Assembly: GCF_023065955.2 (NCBI RefSeq)
Contig: NW_026622808.1
Span: forward strand, 46,760,475-46,824,474
Direction of reading: 5' to 3'
From: Ursus arctos
Lineage: Eukaryota; Chordata; Mammalia; Carnivora; Ursidae
Length of the DNA stretch: 64,000 bases
A program made the position numbers and the translations under genes. A model generated the notes under the pieces. It was not told where the DNA came from. It searched no databases and saw only the letters and a program-made list of their open reading frames with translations. Of the stretch, positions 10,214 to 22,105 are shown piece by piece. Numbering within the stretch: position 1 is the first letter of the stretch; the number at the start of each line of letters is the position of its first letter.

Positions 10214-11460
10214 CAAGAAAACGAAAAGAGAAACTTATTCAAAGGGTTAATAATCTAGTTGCTTTTCAAATACCTTCCGAAGCCAGTTTAGCAGGGGAAA
10301 AGTGATTTATGTGAACATATTCTTGGCAAAGAGAGTATAGTAGAGGAATATAAAGTTATGCAAAAACTTGTTGAGATTAAATGAATTACTGCTGCATATA
10401 AATCAGTCTTTTTTAAAGAAGCTACACAGTATAAAATAGACATAGTCTCATGGTTGATTAGATTTACACTTCCATCTTATTTAAACTGTGCCACCTGGAG
10501 AATAAAATAATTCAATGCTTTTTATATAAAACACCCTGGCTTAATATTTCACAATGAGAAACCTTACTTTTGAACTAAATTATGCTGAAATGGGAGTCTA
10601 GGAGAATAGAATATTCAGTGTCTGGGATGCTAGCCATTCAATCTGGAAAAAAATGCTGAGTCTCTGACATTGGTTAACTCTTCCAACGTGCATTTTTCTA
10701 CTGTTGGGAAGTGGATTTAGAAACTCTACCAATCTTAGATAATCATGCCACAAAGCAGTCATACACTGCCATGTTTTGTTGTCAGAGCACCAAGTTTCTG
10801 CCACATTCAAAAAGCCCAGAAATCTCTGAATAATGCCATTCTCTGTTCACAGATGATATCTCAAAAAGAGCCAGAGAGAATTATAATCTTCTATACACAC
10901 TGATCTGAAAAGAAACCATAATTCTCTAGACCACCATCCATCTATGGGCTATAAAGCACAGCTTCTCAACCAGGGTTCCTAGAGAGACTGATGCCCACAG
11001 GGCCCCGGGTGGGGACTTGGGCAGCTGTTACCCAGGATGGCCTCATCCTACGTGCATCTTGTCAGGGCTCTCAATTCCCTTCAAAGGGCCATGCAAATAT
11101 CACCGCTGTCTATTTCAGCCATGACATGGAAAAGATGGGAGACAAACGGAGAGGACAGAGTTCCACACGATGTTCACAGGAGTTCGGATGAAAACAAAAC
11201 ACACAGGAATGGAGGAGAGTCCATGGCCTGTAAGTTTAGTAATAGTGAGAGACAAGTAAGAGATTTCTCCACCTCAAAAAGTTCCTTAATATGTTTGTGG
11301 TACTGCTGTATTTCCATGTATTTGACAGCACGTTCATTTTCATGGAGTTTCATCAGGATTAAGAATGCATAGAACACAGTTTGGAAAGGCTGCTTTAAGC
11401 ATTTGACTTCTGTCACCTGATGCAGGGGCTTCACTAGGCATTTGAGTTGCATCTGAATTA
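9620..11460. other. Unique sequence with a GAAA microsatellite
   Basis: No exon or clear transposon seen. 10955-11110 (cttctcaaccagggttcct ...) may be a worn DNA-transposon end but I could not place it. Frames of 66-111 codons at 10991-11372 overlap in several phases and look accidental. Confidence 0.45.
10147..10213 (+). repeat. (GAAA)n microsatellite
   Basis: A-run followed by about 13 GAAA units, an all-purine tract of 60-plus bp. It has no SINE body beside it, so it may derive from the tail of an older lost element or be independent. Confidence 0.95.
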
Positions 11461-11677
11461 TTTTAATTTAATTTAATTTATTTATTTAAAGAGAGAGAGA
11501 GCGCGCGCGCACATGCGAGTGGGGTGAGGGGCAGAGGCAGAAGAGAGAGAGAATCCCAAATAGACTCCACACTGAGCACAGAGCCTGACACAGGGCTTTA
11601 TCTCACAACGCTGAGATCATGACCTGAGCCAAAATCAAGAGTCAGAGGCTTAACCAACTGAGTTACCCAGGTGCCCC
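11461..11677 (-). mobile_element. Can-SINE, older
   Basis: Minus-strand: (ATTTA) tail, gagagagagagcgcgcgcgc, actccacactgagcacagagc, gatcatgacctgagcca, accaactgagttacccaggtgcccc. The flanks gcatctgaatta and acatctgattta fit a target duplication. The CGCGCGCG inside the purine-rich part is unusual for the family. Confidence 0.92.
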
Positions 11678-11711
11678 ACATCTGATTTAATTTTAAAAAC
11701 TAAATTAAAAA

Positions 11712-11914
11712 AGGGGGGGCGCGCCTGGGTGGCACAGCGGTTAAGCGTCTGCCTTCGGCTCAGGGCGTGATCCCGGCGTTATGGGATCGAGCCCCACATC
11801 AGGCTCCTCCGCTATGAGCCTGCTTCTTCCTCTCCCACTCCCCCTGCTTGTGTTCCCTCTCTTGCTGGCTGTCTCTATCTCTGTCAAATAAATAAATAAA
11901 ATCTTTAAAAAGAA
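11712..11914 (+). mobile_element. Bear-type Can-SINE
   Basis: Plus-strand, nearly full consensus: gcgcctgggtggcacagcgg head, cagggcgtgatcccggcgtt, gatcgagccccacatcaggc, ctcctccgctatgagcctgc, tgtcaaataaataaataaaa tail. G-rich flanks on both sides (agggggggc and aagggggggggt) probably belong to the duplicated target. Confidence 0.97.
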
Positions 11915-12074
11915 GGGGGGGGGTCATACCAGATGGAGCTCCCAATAAGGTAGGTGCTTTAGGATAAAAAAGGACTGAATGTGACCTAGGAGAAGGGAAT
12001 AGTAACATATTTGGATGACCTAAATTAATTCTGCCATTTGACTTCTAAAATATTCCAGGTGTATTTGTACACTG

Positions 12075-12750
12075 TGTATTTCATTTCATTTTGTTTCATT
12101 CAAGGAGTTTTTAATGAGTGCCTACTGTGTGCTCTAGGCACTGAAGAATCCAGTTCCCCCTACAGAGACAGACAAGACAGATGAACAAGGTAGGCAACAA
12201 CAAACTTCCATCTTCTCAAAGAGAGACAGATAAAAGCAATGTTGATATAAAAAAACAAATTTAGAAGTGAAATTATGTTATGCTTTTAAGTGTGGTATGT
12301 CAACCGTGTCAACGTCCATGTGACAAAGACTCGGGGGAGAGGGAGTTACTTTGAGGAGGTGACAAAGGCGCTGAGTCCGGGACTATGAGAAGAAATCAGA
12401 CAAGCAAAGACCTGGGAAAAGAGATTTCCTCACCAGGCAAATGACAGGTACAAATGCTCTAAGACAGCACTGAGTTGGGGTGGAGTGGTGGTGGCACACG
12501 ACACAGAACACAGTAGCCTAGAGGGCCTTTTGAGAAAGAAATGGTGGTGAAGGATGAGTCTGCAGACCCAGGAGGGAATAGATCCCGTGGACCGTGGAGC
12601 CTATGGTAAGGAATGTGGGTGTTCACCAAAGGAAAACTCCTGAGTGGCTTTTAGCAGGAAAATGCCAAGACATGATTTCTGTTGTTAAAAAGGGGCGCTC
12701 CTTTGTGGAAAACACTGAAGACTAAAGAAAAGAGCAAAGAAGTGGAGCGG
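12075..12750 (+). repeat. Ancient interspersed repeat, family uncertain
   Basis: Order of words: taatgagtgcctactgtgtgc, aggcactgaagaatccag, agagacagacaagacagatgaacaa, ttactttgaggaggtgac, aagacctgggaaaagag, ggtaaggaatgtgggtgtt, gcaggaaaatgccaagacatga. This follows a common old mammalian repeat ('tgtgccaggcactg ... gaggaggtgacatttgagc ... gagtgacatgatctg'). Also seen, shorter, at 20385, 25890 and 62330. No intact frame. Confidence 0.5.
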
Positions 12751-14370
12751 AGAAGTTGACACCAAACATAGTAGTTACCTCCCCAAACCTCAGGGCCCAA
12801 AATTCCAAATGCTGAAGGAATGAGTCAGATCTGACATTCACCCAGTTAAGGAATGAACAGATGTTCTGTCACACAGATAACATTTTTACCTTTCAAACAG
12901 AATTGTCAAAAGAGTTATAGTCATCCCAAAGAAATGATAAAAAGAAAAAACACATTCGCTTCAATATTATTTTGTTTAGGGCACCATTATTCTTAATGAC
13001 CACTTTGAAACTTAAAGAAAAAAAAACTAGAGGATAAAACTTTTTAACTACGTAAGCACATTCCTCTGGTAAAACTCAAGTGTGTATTGAAGCCAATTAT
13101 TTTTTAAAATAGTAAGGCTTTACCTTGATTCTTAATCAATGTCCACATGACACCTCCACACAAAATGACAACTTACCATGTTTAATAACTCCTGAGATTA
13201 AAAAGAAATGACATACAATAAAACCTGATTAAATCTGACCCTATTAAATCAGATTTTTGTAAAAATTTGGACCTGGGTAATCTGAATCTATAACCCGTTT
13301 TACCCACTTTTTAAAAAAATCTGTTCTACCAGTTAGCAATTAACGAACAAGGGGGGAGGGGCAGTATTCAATCTGAAGGGAACAAACTAAATAGAAATAC
13401 ATTTATACAGAACCAGCACACTAATTACAAGTTGCTAATCTGCTCATCAGAGTAGGCCAGCTAGAGAGCTCCACTACGTTTTTAGCCTACTTTGAGGTTA
13501 ACGGCACCTATATATTAGTAAATAAATGCAGTCATTGAAAAATACTTCCTGGTTGAAAGTTTTCAGTCATTCCAGCTAACCGTATAGTTAATATAAAAGT
13601 TTGAGGTGGGCTAGACTCACACGAAATCAGTGTGCCTTAACATTCTGGGTATAACACTATACACAACAGATAATATTAAATGGACATATTTTCTTCAGTC
13701 ACTTATAGGTTTGGTTTTATCTGAATTTATAAGTAGATTTACCTCTAGTCATTCAGGTTTAGAAATGATGCTGACTTTAACTCAGAGAGGAACTATTGCT
13801 TTATTGAAACAAAGCAACTGTCCTTCCAAATTCCTTGAGCAAACCTGTGTTTGCCCTCCCTGGAACTCCTCTTTGAGGCTCCCGTCACTAGCGAAAGCGA
13901 ACTCTACCTCCTGACCTTTTCATCTGCTCCAGGAATCCAGCCATAACCAGAGTCTCCTGGGAGAAGCTCCGAAGCACTCTACTGTAAATACAGTACCGCA
14001 GTCTAAGCGGCAGACTGGACTAGATTTTAAAACAAGCGTTTAGCAACAAAAGATAGCAACACTGAAATCACCATGTAATGCAATCCTTGTAGCTCTGATC
14101 TTTGGCTATACGGTAGTACAGTACAACTTAATTAAATAAGAAATGCTGGATTATTTTCTTTCTGTTGCCAAATACTTTGGGGCCTCATGTTCAATTAAAA
14201 ACTAAAACTTGGCCACATATACCAGGAATCTAATTACATTTCTCAACATCTGTCTTTCATTCTAGGCCAAAAGGAAATAGTATTTACAGAAGAGCAGATT
14301 GAGACAAAATATACTGCTGCCTTTTCATCTGGTTGAATTGGTGAACATCTCCATGACATAATTTGCCTTT
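12750..14370. other. Unique AT-rich sequence
   Basis: 13210-13330 (caataaaacctgattaaatc, ttaaatcagatttttgtaa) may be a worn mariner/Tigger-type end, but no matching partner end was found. The 94-codon plus frame at 13630-13914 has no motif. A GA/GC-rich patch around 13348-13365 is not long enough to call. Confidence 0.4.
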
Positions 14371-14940
14371 TAAGTGGTTTATCAGTTAGGAATGCTTTTG
14401 GCTGCAAGTAAGAGAATCCTGGAGTAGCAGTGGCTTAAGTAATTACTGGCTTGTTTTTCTCATAGAAATCTGGAGGGGGGGGGGTCCCTGAGGTTCATTC
14501 AGCCATCCAACAATGCTGTCAAAGACACAGCTTTCTCCTGTCTTCCACCATCTGCAGCATGTTTTCAAGACTGTCACCTCATTGTTACAAGATGGCGGCT
14601 GTACTTCCAAGCAACATATCCTCACTCAAAGCAGGAAGCAAGACAGAGGCAAAAGGATGTATCTTCATGGGAGTCCTGTCATTTTGTTTGAGAACGGAAT
14701 CGCTCCCACTTCTAATAATTCCTCATTGGCCAGGGTTGGCTCACATGCACAACTCTAGACCAATGAGTGCTGAGGCAGAATGGGCTGACCAGACCAACTG
14801 AGACCAATCATGATTCATCACGCATGACTCTGGACAGGCCTGCTTTGCCCAAGGTCAAGTAACTGTATTGACTAAACACAAAATCAGGGTTCTATTAGTA
14901 AGAACAGGGGACATAGCCTCTGGTAGGCAATGGCTCACAG
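14370..14940 (+). repeat. Old interspersed repeat, second copy of 2650-2870 family
   Basis: Word order atgcttttggctgcaagtaa, gagaatcctggagtagcagtggc, cttaagtaattactggct, caagatggcggctgtacttcc, ctcattggccagggttgg, gaccaatgagtgctgagg, gaccaatcatgattcatc. Overlapping 60-81 codon frames inside it are read-through. It contains a 10-G run at 14475-14484. Confidence 0.5.
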
Positions 14941-15109
14941 AATGGAAGTATCTATGAAGAAACAAACAGCCATTAAAAAAGAAAAACAATAGCATATCTT
15001 CTGTTTCTTTTAAAGTCTGAATATCGTGAGAAGCTGAAGTGTTGTCAGAGCTGGAGAATAGAATGGGGGACTGTCTAACTATCCACTGTGGATTGTTTGG
15101 TCTTCTTTA

Positions 15110-15313
15110 TTTATTTTTTAAAAAGATTTTATTTATTTATTTGAGACAGTGTGTGAGAGAAAGAGAGAGAGAGCACAAGAGCAGGGGCAGAGGGAGAGGG
15201 AGAGCAGACTCCACAATGAGCAGGGAGCAGGACGTGAGACTCAATCCCAGGACCCAGAGATTATGACCTGAGCTGGAGGCAGACATTTAACTGACTAAGC
15301 CACCCAGGTGCCT
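15110..15313 (-). mobile_element. Can-SINE
   Basis: Minus-strand: taaaaagattttatttattta, gagaaagagagagagagcac, agactccacaatgagcaggg, actcaatcccaggaccc, ttatgacctgagctggagg, cacccaggtgcc. The nearby words ttggtctt and ctggtctt on either side may be the duplication. Confidence 0.93.
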
Positions 15314-16080
15314 CTGGTCTTTGTTTTTAATAAGAAAGGTGGTCATCTCATATGACCACTCATCTCAGCATATCCACTAAAAGGAAGCAAGATGAACCAC
15401 GTCACTTCTGGGAATATCTTCCAGCCCCAAAATTCAGTGATTGGATAACTCAAAAGACAACCACAGTGTAAATGGGTATTTCACCCAGTTTCCCTGAAAG
15501 GTGATTTAAATGTCCATTTTAAATGTATAACACACACCCCAATGATATAATGAGTGGTATATAAAGTAAAGGTAAAACTTACAAATATTCTCATGAAAGA
15601 AATTTGTCCTCAGAGTGTGGCTGTTCCAAAGAAAATATGAGGATGTTTGTTTGCCAAGTCAGACACACATACAAGTAATTTCCATGTTATAGCTAAAAAC
15701 ACCATCACACAGCCAACCTTAACATTTGCCTGCAGTCTGGCTAAAATTGAATTCTAGCAGCATATAAAGAAATTTACATTATCATGCATAAATTAGCAAT
15801 TTTTAGTGCTTTAAATAGTAAATGGCACTTCTTAAAACTCAGCCAATAAGCAAACCGTGCATATTTATGCCCAGGAACCAAGGACTGACACCCAGATGAG
15901 CGTTAAATGTTGACAATAGACAAAATTGTTACATAAGGTGTAATCTCCATTCTTGCTAAGTTTACAAGCACAGGGCAGAACAAGTCTCCAAATTTTAGAA
16001 ACTGCCGAATGCAATATTGTTGACAGTGATTATTTGGGGTTCAAATATAATGTGAAGGTGATAATAAAATGTCACAATTA
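15313..16080. other. Unique AT-rich sequence
   Basis: No repeat, RNA gene or exon recognised in this stretch between two SINEs. Confidence 0.5.
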
Positions 16081-16283
16081 GGGGAACCTGGGTGGTTCAG
16101 TCGGTCAAGCATCCAACTTTTGGTTTCAGCTCAGGTCATGATCTCGGGGGGGGGGGGGGGGGGTGAGATGGAACCAGGCCTCACACTCTGCATAGAGTCT
16201 GTTTGTTTCTCTCCCTCTGGTTCTCCCCACCACCACCTCCCATTCCCGATTTGCATGCCAGCTCTCTCTTCTTCTCTCTCTCA

Positions 16284-16322
<39 letters not shown>

Positions 16323-16340
16323 AATCTTCAAGTAAAAAAA
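16081..16340 (+). mobile_element. Can-SINE with internal 18-G tract and long (AAAT)n tail
   Basis: Plus-strand head ggggaacctgggtggttcag, then caggtcatgatctc followed by 18 consecutive G (16146-16163) where the family normally reads agggtcctgggatcgagccc. The CT-rich middle follows, then about ten AAAT units (16285-16324). gtcacaatta flanks it at 16071-16080 and 16342-16351, a perfect 10-bp duplication. Confidence 0.95.
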
Positions 16341-17033
16341 AGTCACAATTAACCAATCCTATTATGAGTCTTGTGAAAAACCTTTCCCTTTTAAATTACA
16401 TTGCTCCCCGGTAGGAAATAACCATGTAAATCAATTAAGCAAATCAGTTCTTGCTAACCTGTTGAGGAACTGAATGAATTCCTGGCGAAAAGAAGAAGCC
16501 ACAAATCTAAGAGAGACAACAAAATCGAGAGAGGAGAAGCTCCTCCCTCTCTTTTCAGTATCTCTAGGTTAAGATTACAGACCAGTGGGTTTGGCAGCCA
16601 AACGAAACACATGAGCAGGCTGTATTTGGTTACTCTGTTTTAAAAGACACAAAAACCTGCAAATACTTCGTACACGCACACTTCTTATTTGATGGATTCC
16701 TAGGGAGAGTAATAAACAATGCCCAGCAGAAGATACACTTCCATCCCTAAAGATCCCCCTATACTCACAGGATTTGTCATCTGAGAAATCAGGGAGAAGA
16801 AAAGGAAGGTTTTTAAATTTTTCCAAACCAGCATCCTTATCCCAGACTCTAACATCAAGCTGCTCTCTGTTGCCCTCTAGAGGATCTCAATCTTACAGCA
16901 GGAAACGAAAAAATAAGGAGGACAAACTTCCATATCATGGCACACTTCTTCACATATTTCTGATGACTTAGAAAACAAGGATGTGAAATTGATTTAAAAT
17001 GGGGATTTCTTGCATATAACATTCAGAACTCTT
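16340..17033. other. Unique sequence
   Basis: Nothing recognised. Frames at 16575-16826 (minus) and 16774-16971 (plus) are short and unlike known families. Confidence 0.5.
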
Positions 17034-17221
17034 TTTTAAAAGATTTTTATTTATTCATGAGAGAGAGAGAGAGAACAAGCAGGGGGAGGGGAGTGGGAGA
17101 GGGAGAGGGAGGCTCCCTGCTGCTGAGCAGGGAGCCCAATGTGGGACTTGATCCCAGGACCCTGGGATCATGACCTGAGCTGAAGGCAGATGCTTAACCA
17201 ACTGAGCCACTCGGGTGCCCC
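17033..17221 (-). mobile_element. Can-SINE
   Basis: Minus-strand: taaaagatttttatttattc, gagagagagagagaacaagc, ctgctgctgagcagggagccc, ttgatcccaggaccctggg, gatcatgacctgagctgaagg, cactcgggtgcccc. The target duplication reads taacattcagaact on both sides (17016-17029 and 17224-17237). Confidence 0.96.
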
Positions 17222-17239
17222 AGTAACATTCAGAACTTT

Positions 17240-19670
17240 TTAGAGACTTAGGTTTCTACATTCAGACTATAATTTTTAAAAAGACCATGCAAAAATCTTG
17301 CCACAGACTATACATCACAATGAAGTATAATTATCCCATTACTTCATCCCCCCAACTCTGGTCTACTTTCTGGAGCTTACATGCCCAATAACTGAAGGTA
17401 TTAGATGATGCGCTCTCTAAAAAAGTTTCTCTTAAGTTTAAAAAACAATGACTCGGTGATTTTCAAATTCATTGATTAGAAACTCAAATGAGAGAAATAA
17501 GCTAGGTTAGCATATCGCATTAGGGAATGGTAAGGACTGTGGCCAACTGGATCTCTCACACCCATTAAAGGGGTGAGGACCTACTTGGTTCTCGGTGATT
17601 ATGTGGGACCAAGGTTGCAAAATCAACTGATTTTTTTTTAAAGAAAAGCCCAAAAAGAGTTTTATGAAAAAATCTCCATGTTAGATGTTTCAATTACTTC
17701 AAAACACTTTAGTGGGAAAAGGAAATCGTGACAATAGATTGGATTTAGCCTACCACAGCAGACATCTCTGCTATGAGATAATCTGTTGATGGCACCTGCA
17801 AACCAAGGGGGGGAAAAAAACAGAGAAGGAAAATTCATCCATCTCTCCTACAATGAGATTCATCCTTTCAAAAAACCATCTGGTTAATAAGGACAGATGT
17901 AGCAGATGTGGTAATTTGAAGACTGCTTAAATCTTCAGTCCGTCCTTCTTTGGGTGTTTCATCTTAATTTTGAAACAAAGTGGCTTTATATGGCATATTA
18001 AAGTATAAATAAATCACTCCAAAAGTCTGGGTTATTTCTTCCCCTGCTGGCTCAGTCCAAAAACCCCGAAGACAGATAGTCAGATGGTCAATCCGAGGAG
18101 GAAACAGAGACAACGGAACAGCTTTCATATTTGCAGAAGACATATCACTATTGCTGTTATGAATCCTCTCCCAGGAAAGAGCAGTGCAGGTCTGGTTAAA
18201 CACAGAAACTCCAGCCTTAATCCCCACTGTCACTCTTTCCCCAACTTGAGTCTAAGTTGGATTCTTTTACTCTTCCTATTGGCGTCATGGCCCTTCTTCC
18301 TCATATCCATTTATCTTTTCCAAACATAAGAACGTACTCTCAGTCCATTTTCTCCAGAGCTGACAGACCGAAGGATGTAGAATAGACCCAGCAAATGAGG
18401 ATGAGCTGGCAAGACGCCAACTCGTTTTCATTTGTAGGTTAAACACATTGTCTTATCTATATAACCTTTGCTATCATTAGTCAAATCTCTATTCCAGCAG
18501 CATTAAAAACTCCTTAGTGACTATTCCCAACTCAAATATCTGACCTTTGAAAAATCCTGAAGGAAGCGGAGTTCCTAAAATCTAATAAAAGGACCCGATC
18601 CCTTTGAATATTTCTATGCATTTATTAGAGATTCCCAAGGGCTAAACTGAGTATCATATTGGGATTCACAGCTCCAGAAAAGAGAGAGATCGAGAGAGAA
18701 AAAGAACAAGAGAGTGAGAGAGAATGAGAAAAGAGACTGACAGAGCAAGAGAGAGAAAGAGAACAAATCCTAAAATTATTCTACTCATCGCTGCAATTCA
18801 CATGAGAGTTCTTCTCTCTGTCTTAAAGAATGTATGTCCCTGTGCTTACAATTTACTTGAAACCCTGGCCAAATCGTTATTGATTCTTTAATAATAAATT
18901 ATTCCTGAAGGAGATACAAAGTTAAATTCAAAGACCCATGGATGTCATTTAACCTCCAAAGATTTCCTCAGATCCCCATGGAATTGTGCTATATTCCCAG
19001 CATTTAATTTTTTTCCTCAAAAATGAATGAATGACAGCCCTGCAGACAGCTTTGTTTAAAATTTTCTATCGATTGCTGTCTGCAAGTGTTCTAAAAATAG
19101 GCAAACGGAAGCAGAATTTATGTATTGTTTTAGTCTCTCATTTTAAAAGTAGATAAAACCCATTAAAACAATTTTTTAGGAACAGGAAGTCCATAGAAAA
19201 TATAAATATTTGAAGTGGTGCCTAAGGTTATGTAAGGCGGTAAGCAGCAGCACAGGGCCAATAAGAAGTAGAGCGTCAGTGGGCTCCACGGACTTGCTAT
19301 ACTGCGTGCACATTATGAAGGCCAGTCATCGGTGATGCTGCCGAAGGGTCAAGGGCAATCTGAAGGCTTGACTGATGCCCAGACAGTACACAATGTGCTC
19401 ATCCGCAGCTCTTGTTAAAGATGATCCCAACCCAGGGAAACTTCCCGAGCTGCTGCAGAAATGCAACCCCCAGTCCCCAGAACAGCGAATCAATGGGGAT
19501 TACCATCAACAGCCTCCTAAAGTCTAATTAATTAATTAAATTAAAAAGGCAACACATGGTGACCACGGAAGCGCCACAATTAAATATCTTGCTCTACTAA
19601 TTCTCACTTCAACAAAAGAAATCAGACATTTTAGTACAAACAGTTCAACAACGAGAACTGCCACCATCGA
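17240..19670. other. Unique sequence with a GA-rich tract
   Basis: About 2.4 kb with no transposon or exon recognised other than the purine tract at 18674-18765. Frames here (89 and 81 codons on opposite strands at 17964-18329) overlap each other and have no motif. Confidence 0.45.
18674..18765 (+). repeat. GA-rich low-complexity tract
   Basis: About 90 bp almost entirely A and G with sparse C/T interruptions (gaaaagagagagatcgagag ... gagagagaaagagaacaaat). No SINE head or tail adjoins it. Confidence 0.85.
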
Positions 19671-19845
19671 TGCAGGATGTAGAATGTGCCAGGCACTCTA
19701 CAGGCAGCATGACGCCCTCAGCAAGTCTTCGTGAGGCTGCTGCTAGGACCCCCACAGTCAGATTTCATAAAGCCCACAGAGATAAGATGGCCCAATCAAG
19801 GTCACATCACCCAAGCTGCAAGCAAACCCCGTATCTTTACCTCCA
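19670..19845 (-). mobile_element. MIR
   Basis: Antisense MIR order: gaatgtgccaggcactctac, ttcgtgaggctgctgctagg, cccacagagataagatgg, aatcaaggtcacatcaccca. Moderately diverged; the frame at 19670-19906 reads through it. Confidence 0.6.
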
Positions 19846-20385
19846 AAATCTGAAATCCTCCATCAACAGAAACTCCCGGATAACGAATTTTCAGGAATCA
19901 CACTGATATTTTTTAAAGTGAATTCAAAGAGGAAATGGTTGGCCTTCCACCCTGCATTCTCTGTGCCTATCATTCGACCCTCCTATGGATTTACAAGGAT
20001 GGGTCTCAGCAGAAGAGGACTTTCGTTTCTATCTTTCTATCTCCAACCCAAAAGAAAAGCTCCTAGAAACAGCAGCAGCCTCACTTACCTGGGATTTGCT
20101 GCGGGGGATTTGTAATCAACAAGGCTCGAGATGACAAGAATAGAGCTCCAATTTAATAGAATACTGTCAGTTTCAAAGACAACTCGATTCACCAAACACC
20201 TGTGCTCCCACCTAACCAGAACAGATTAATATTGTTTACTTCAAGTCTTTTAAGATGGATGGATGGATGGATGGATGGATGGAGAGATGGATGGATAAGT
20301 CAGTCCCAAAATTAATAAAAGCAACTTCTTCAGGTAAAGGACAAGTTAGTCCTTGGAACTATTTCATTTACTCGCCAAATATGCC
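19845..20385. other. Unique sequence with a tetranucleotide repeat
   Basis: Contains the GGAT tract listed below. The 65-codon plus frame at 19918-20115 shows no family resemblance. Confidence 0.45.
20254..20297 (+). repeat. (GGAT)n microsatellite
   Basis: About ten GGAT units, interrupted once by gaga near 20283-20286. Confidence 0.95.
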
Positions 20386-20530
20386 TTGAATTAAAACGAA
20401 GCAACATGCTAGTCACTGGGGATCCAACAGGCCATAAGACAAGCAATTTTATTAATTGCTCCAGTAGAGGTAAGTAGAGTATTGTGGGAGCATAGCAAGG
20501 GGGAGCTCTGTCCTAAAGACACCAAGGGCA
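20385..20530 (+). repeat. Fragment of ancient repeat (as at 12075)
   Basis: tatgccttgaattaaaacga, catgctagtcactggggatccaac, tattgtgggagcatagcaagg are in the order expected for the 'aggcactggggatacagca' family. Short and diverged. Confidence 0.35.
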
Positions 20531-21330
20531 CCTTCCTCCACGGGTGGCCAGTGTCTACAGAGCCAGGTAAATAACATCAATGAACCGTGGGACTTCCATG
20601 CCTGTCTAAGGGCTCAGCCACTCCTCACTGACAAACAACTGCTGCTACATGTTGCCAGCCCTTCCAACACTTCTGAAAGGCAGCAAAGGAAGATTTCAGA
20701 TGAGTAGGTAGCCAGGGTCAGATCACAAAGGCCCTGATAAGTCATGTCAAATCAGAACCAATGAAACAAGTGAGGTCATCAGATTCCACTTTATCAATAA
20801 CACTTTAGCTCCATGTGGCAAGTGGGTCGCGAGGGGATGACGGTGGAAATCTGAAGTTTCACTTAATCGGTAACTGAAAAAAAACACACCCACACACCCG
20901 TACCATTAGCCTGTGAAACCAGCCTCACTGGGCCTCCTAAAATCAGATTCTGCCTCCTCTTACAATTTTCCAACTTAAAGAGAAAAACTCGGTGTAAGCA
21001 ATAATGCTTTCAAAAGCTCTCCAGTTTGCTTTCCTCTTTGTGCTGATGGCTTTAGGCCACATCTACTCACTATAAGACTCAAGCTTACCCCGGAACTATC
21101 ACCCTACTGATACCCTGCAGAAGACGTGAAATGGTTTTTGTGCATCTATCCAGAACCTCTGACCGGAACTCACACTCAGTACACACAGGATGCCCATCAG
21201 CAAACGCACACAACCAAACGCACACACACGGAACACCAGCAACCTGTGTTTCTATTTCTGCCCGGAAACAACACAGATCAGCGTCCACAGCGGTGCCTTT
21301 GAAGCTTTTATAATGACGAACTGATAATGA
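20530..21330. other. Unique sequence
   Basis: No repeat or exon recognised. CA-rich patches at 20882-20902 and 21205-21230 are short. Confidence 0.5.
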
Positions 21331-21600
21331 CTATAATGACCGATAACGATGCCAATATTTTCTGAGTGCCAGACACTGTGCAAGTATTATATTGCATACA
21401 TTACCCTCATACTTAACCTGATCGCTGCATGAATCCTGGGAGGTTAGTACAATTACGATCCCCACCGTACAGGTACAGAGAGCAACGCTTGGAGAGGTTA
21501 ATGTGCCTGCCAAAGGTCGCACGCCCAGTAAATGAAGATGCTGAGGTTGGAACCTGGAGAGGCTGGCTCCAACCCCTGTGTTTCTAAAAGCCACATCCAC
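21330..21600 (-). mobile_element. MIR, nearly full length
   Basis: Antisense MIR order is complete: attttctgagtgccagacactgtg, acgatccccaccgtacaggta, agagaggttaatgtgcc(t), gccaaaggtcgcacgcccag, ggttggaacctggagagg, ctggctccaacccctgtg. One of the best MIR copies in the window. Confidence 0.85.
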
Positions 21601-21689
21601 TGCATCAAGTTCAAGAACAACAAAGGCTGTCCTGCAAAAGAGTCTCTAGGTATGCATCAATAACAAAAACAAGAACACAGCCGGCATGA

Positions 21690-21780
21690 CTTAGGGAGAA
21701 CTTACGATGCATCAGGTATCCTGGCAAATATTTTACATCATCACATGTAATTTTAAGAGATGGTTCTCAGAATCCCTGTG
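21690..21780 (-). mobile_element. Possible MIR fragment
   Basis: cgatgcatcaggtatcctggc, ttttacatcatcacatgtaat resembles the MIR antisense start ('gtgccaggcactg ... tttacatgtattaactcat'). Confidence 0.4.
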
Positions 21781-21944
21781 CTCATGCTTCAAGACAATGC
21801 ATTTATTTCCTTTTACAAAAATCCAATAGACCCCAGAATATGCTTCTCATTCAATAAATCCTTTGTTTACATATAGCAAGTAAGGGTTTGGGAGCCTGGC
21901 ACATCCAGGTGTGGTTTATAGCTGACTCGAATTTGTCAAACTGA

Positions 21945-22105
21945 TTTTGGCAAGTTCTGTGGTCTCTGAGCGCCTCTCTGTTCTCATCCATGAAATGAAC
22001 ACTCCCAGAACTTCCTTCCCCAGAACTCTTCAGAGGATTACGTACGACGTCGTGCGTGAGTGAATGTGTGTGTGCAATGCCCAGGACCTGGCCTTGCACG
22101 TGCAC
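21945..22105 (+). mobile_element. MIR fragment
   Basis: Sense order: ttggcaagttctgtggtct, ctgagcgcctctctgttctcatccatgaaatg, ttcagaggattacg, aatgcccaggacctggc. Contains cgtacgacgtcgtgcgtgag, a CpG-rich near-palindrome around 22040-22055. Confidence 0.55.
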
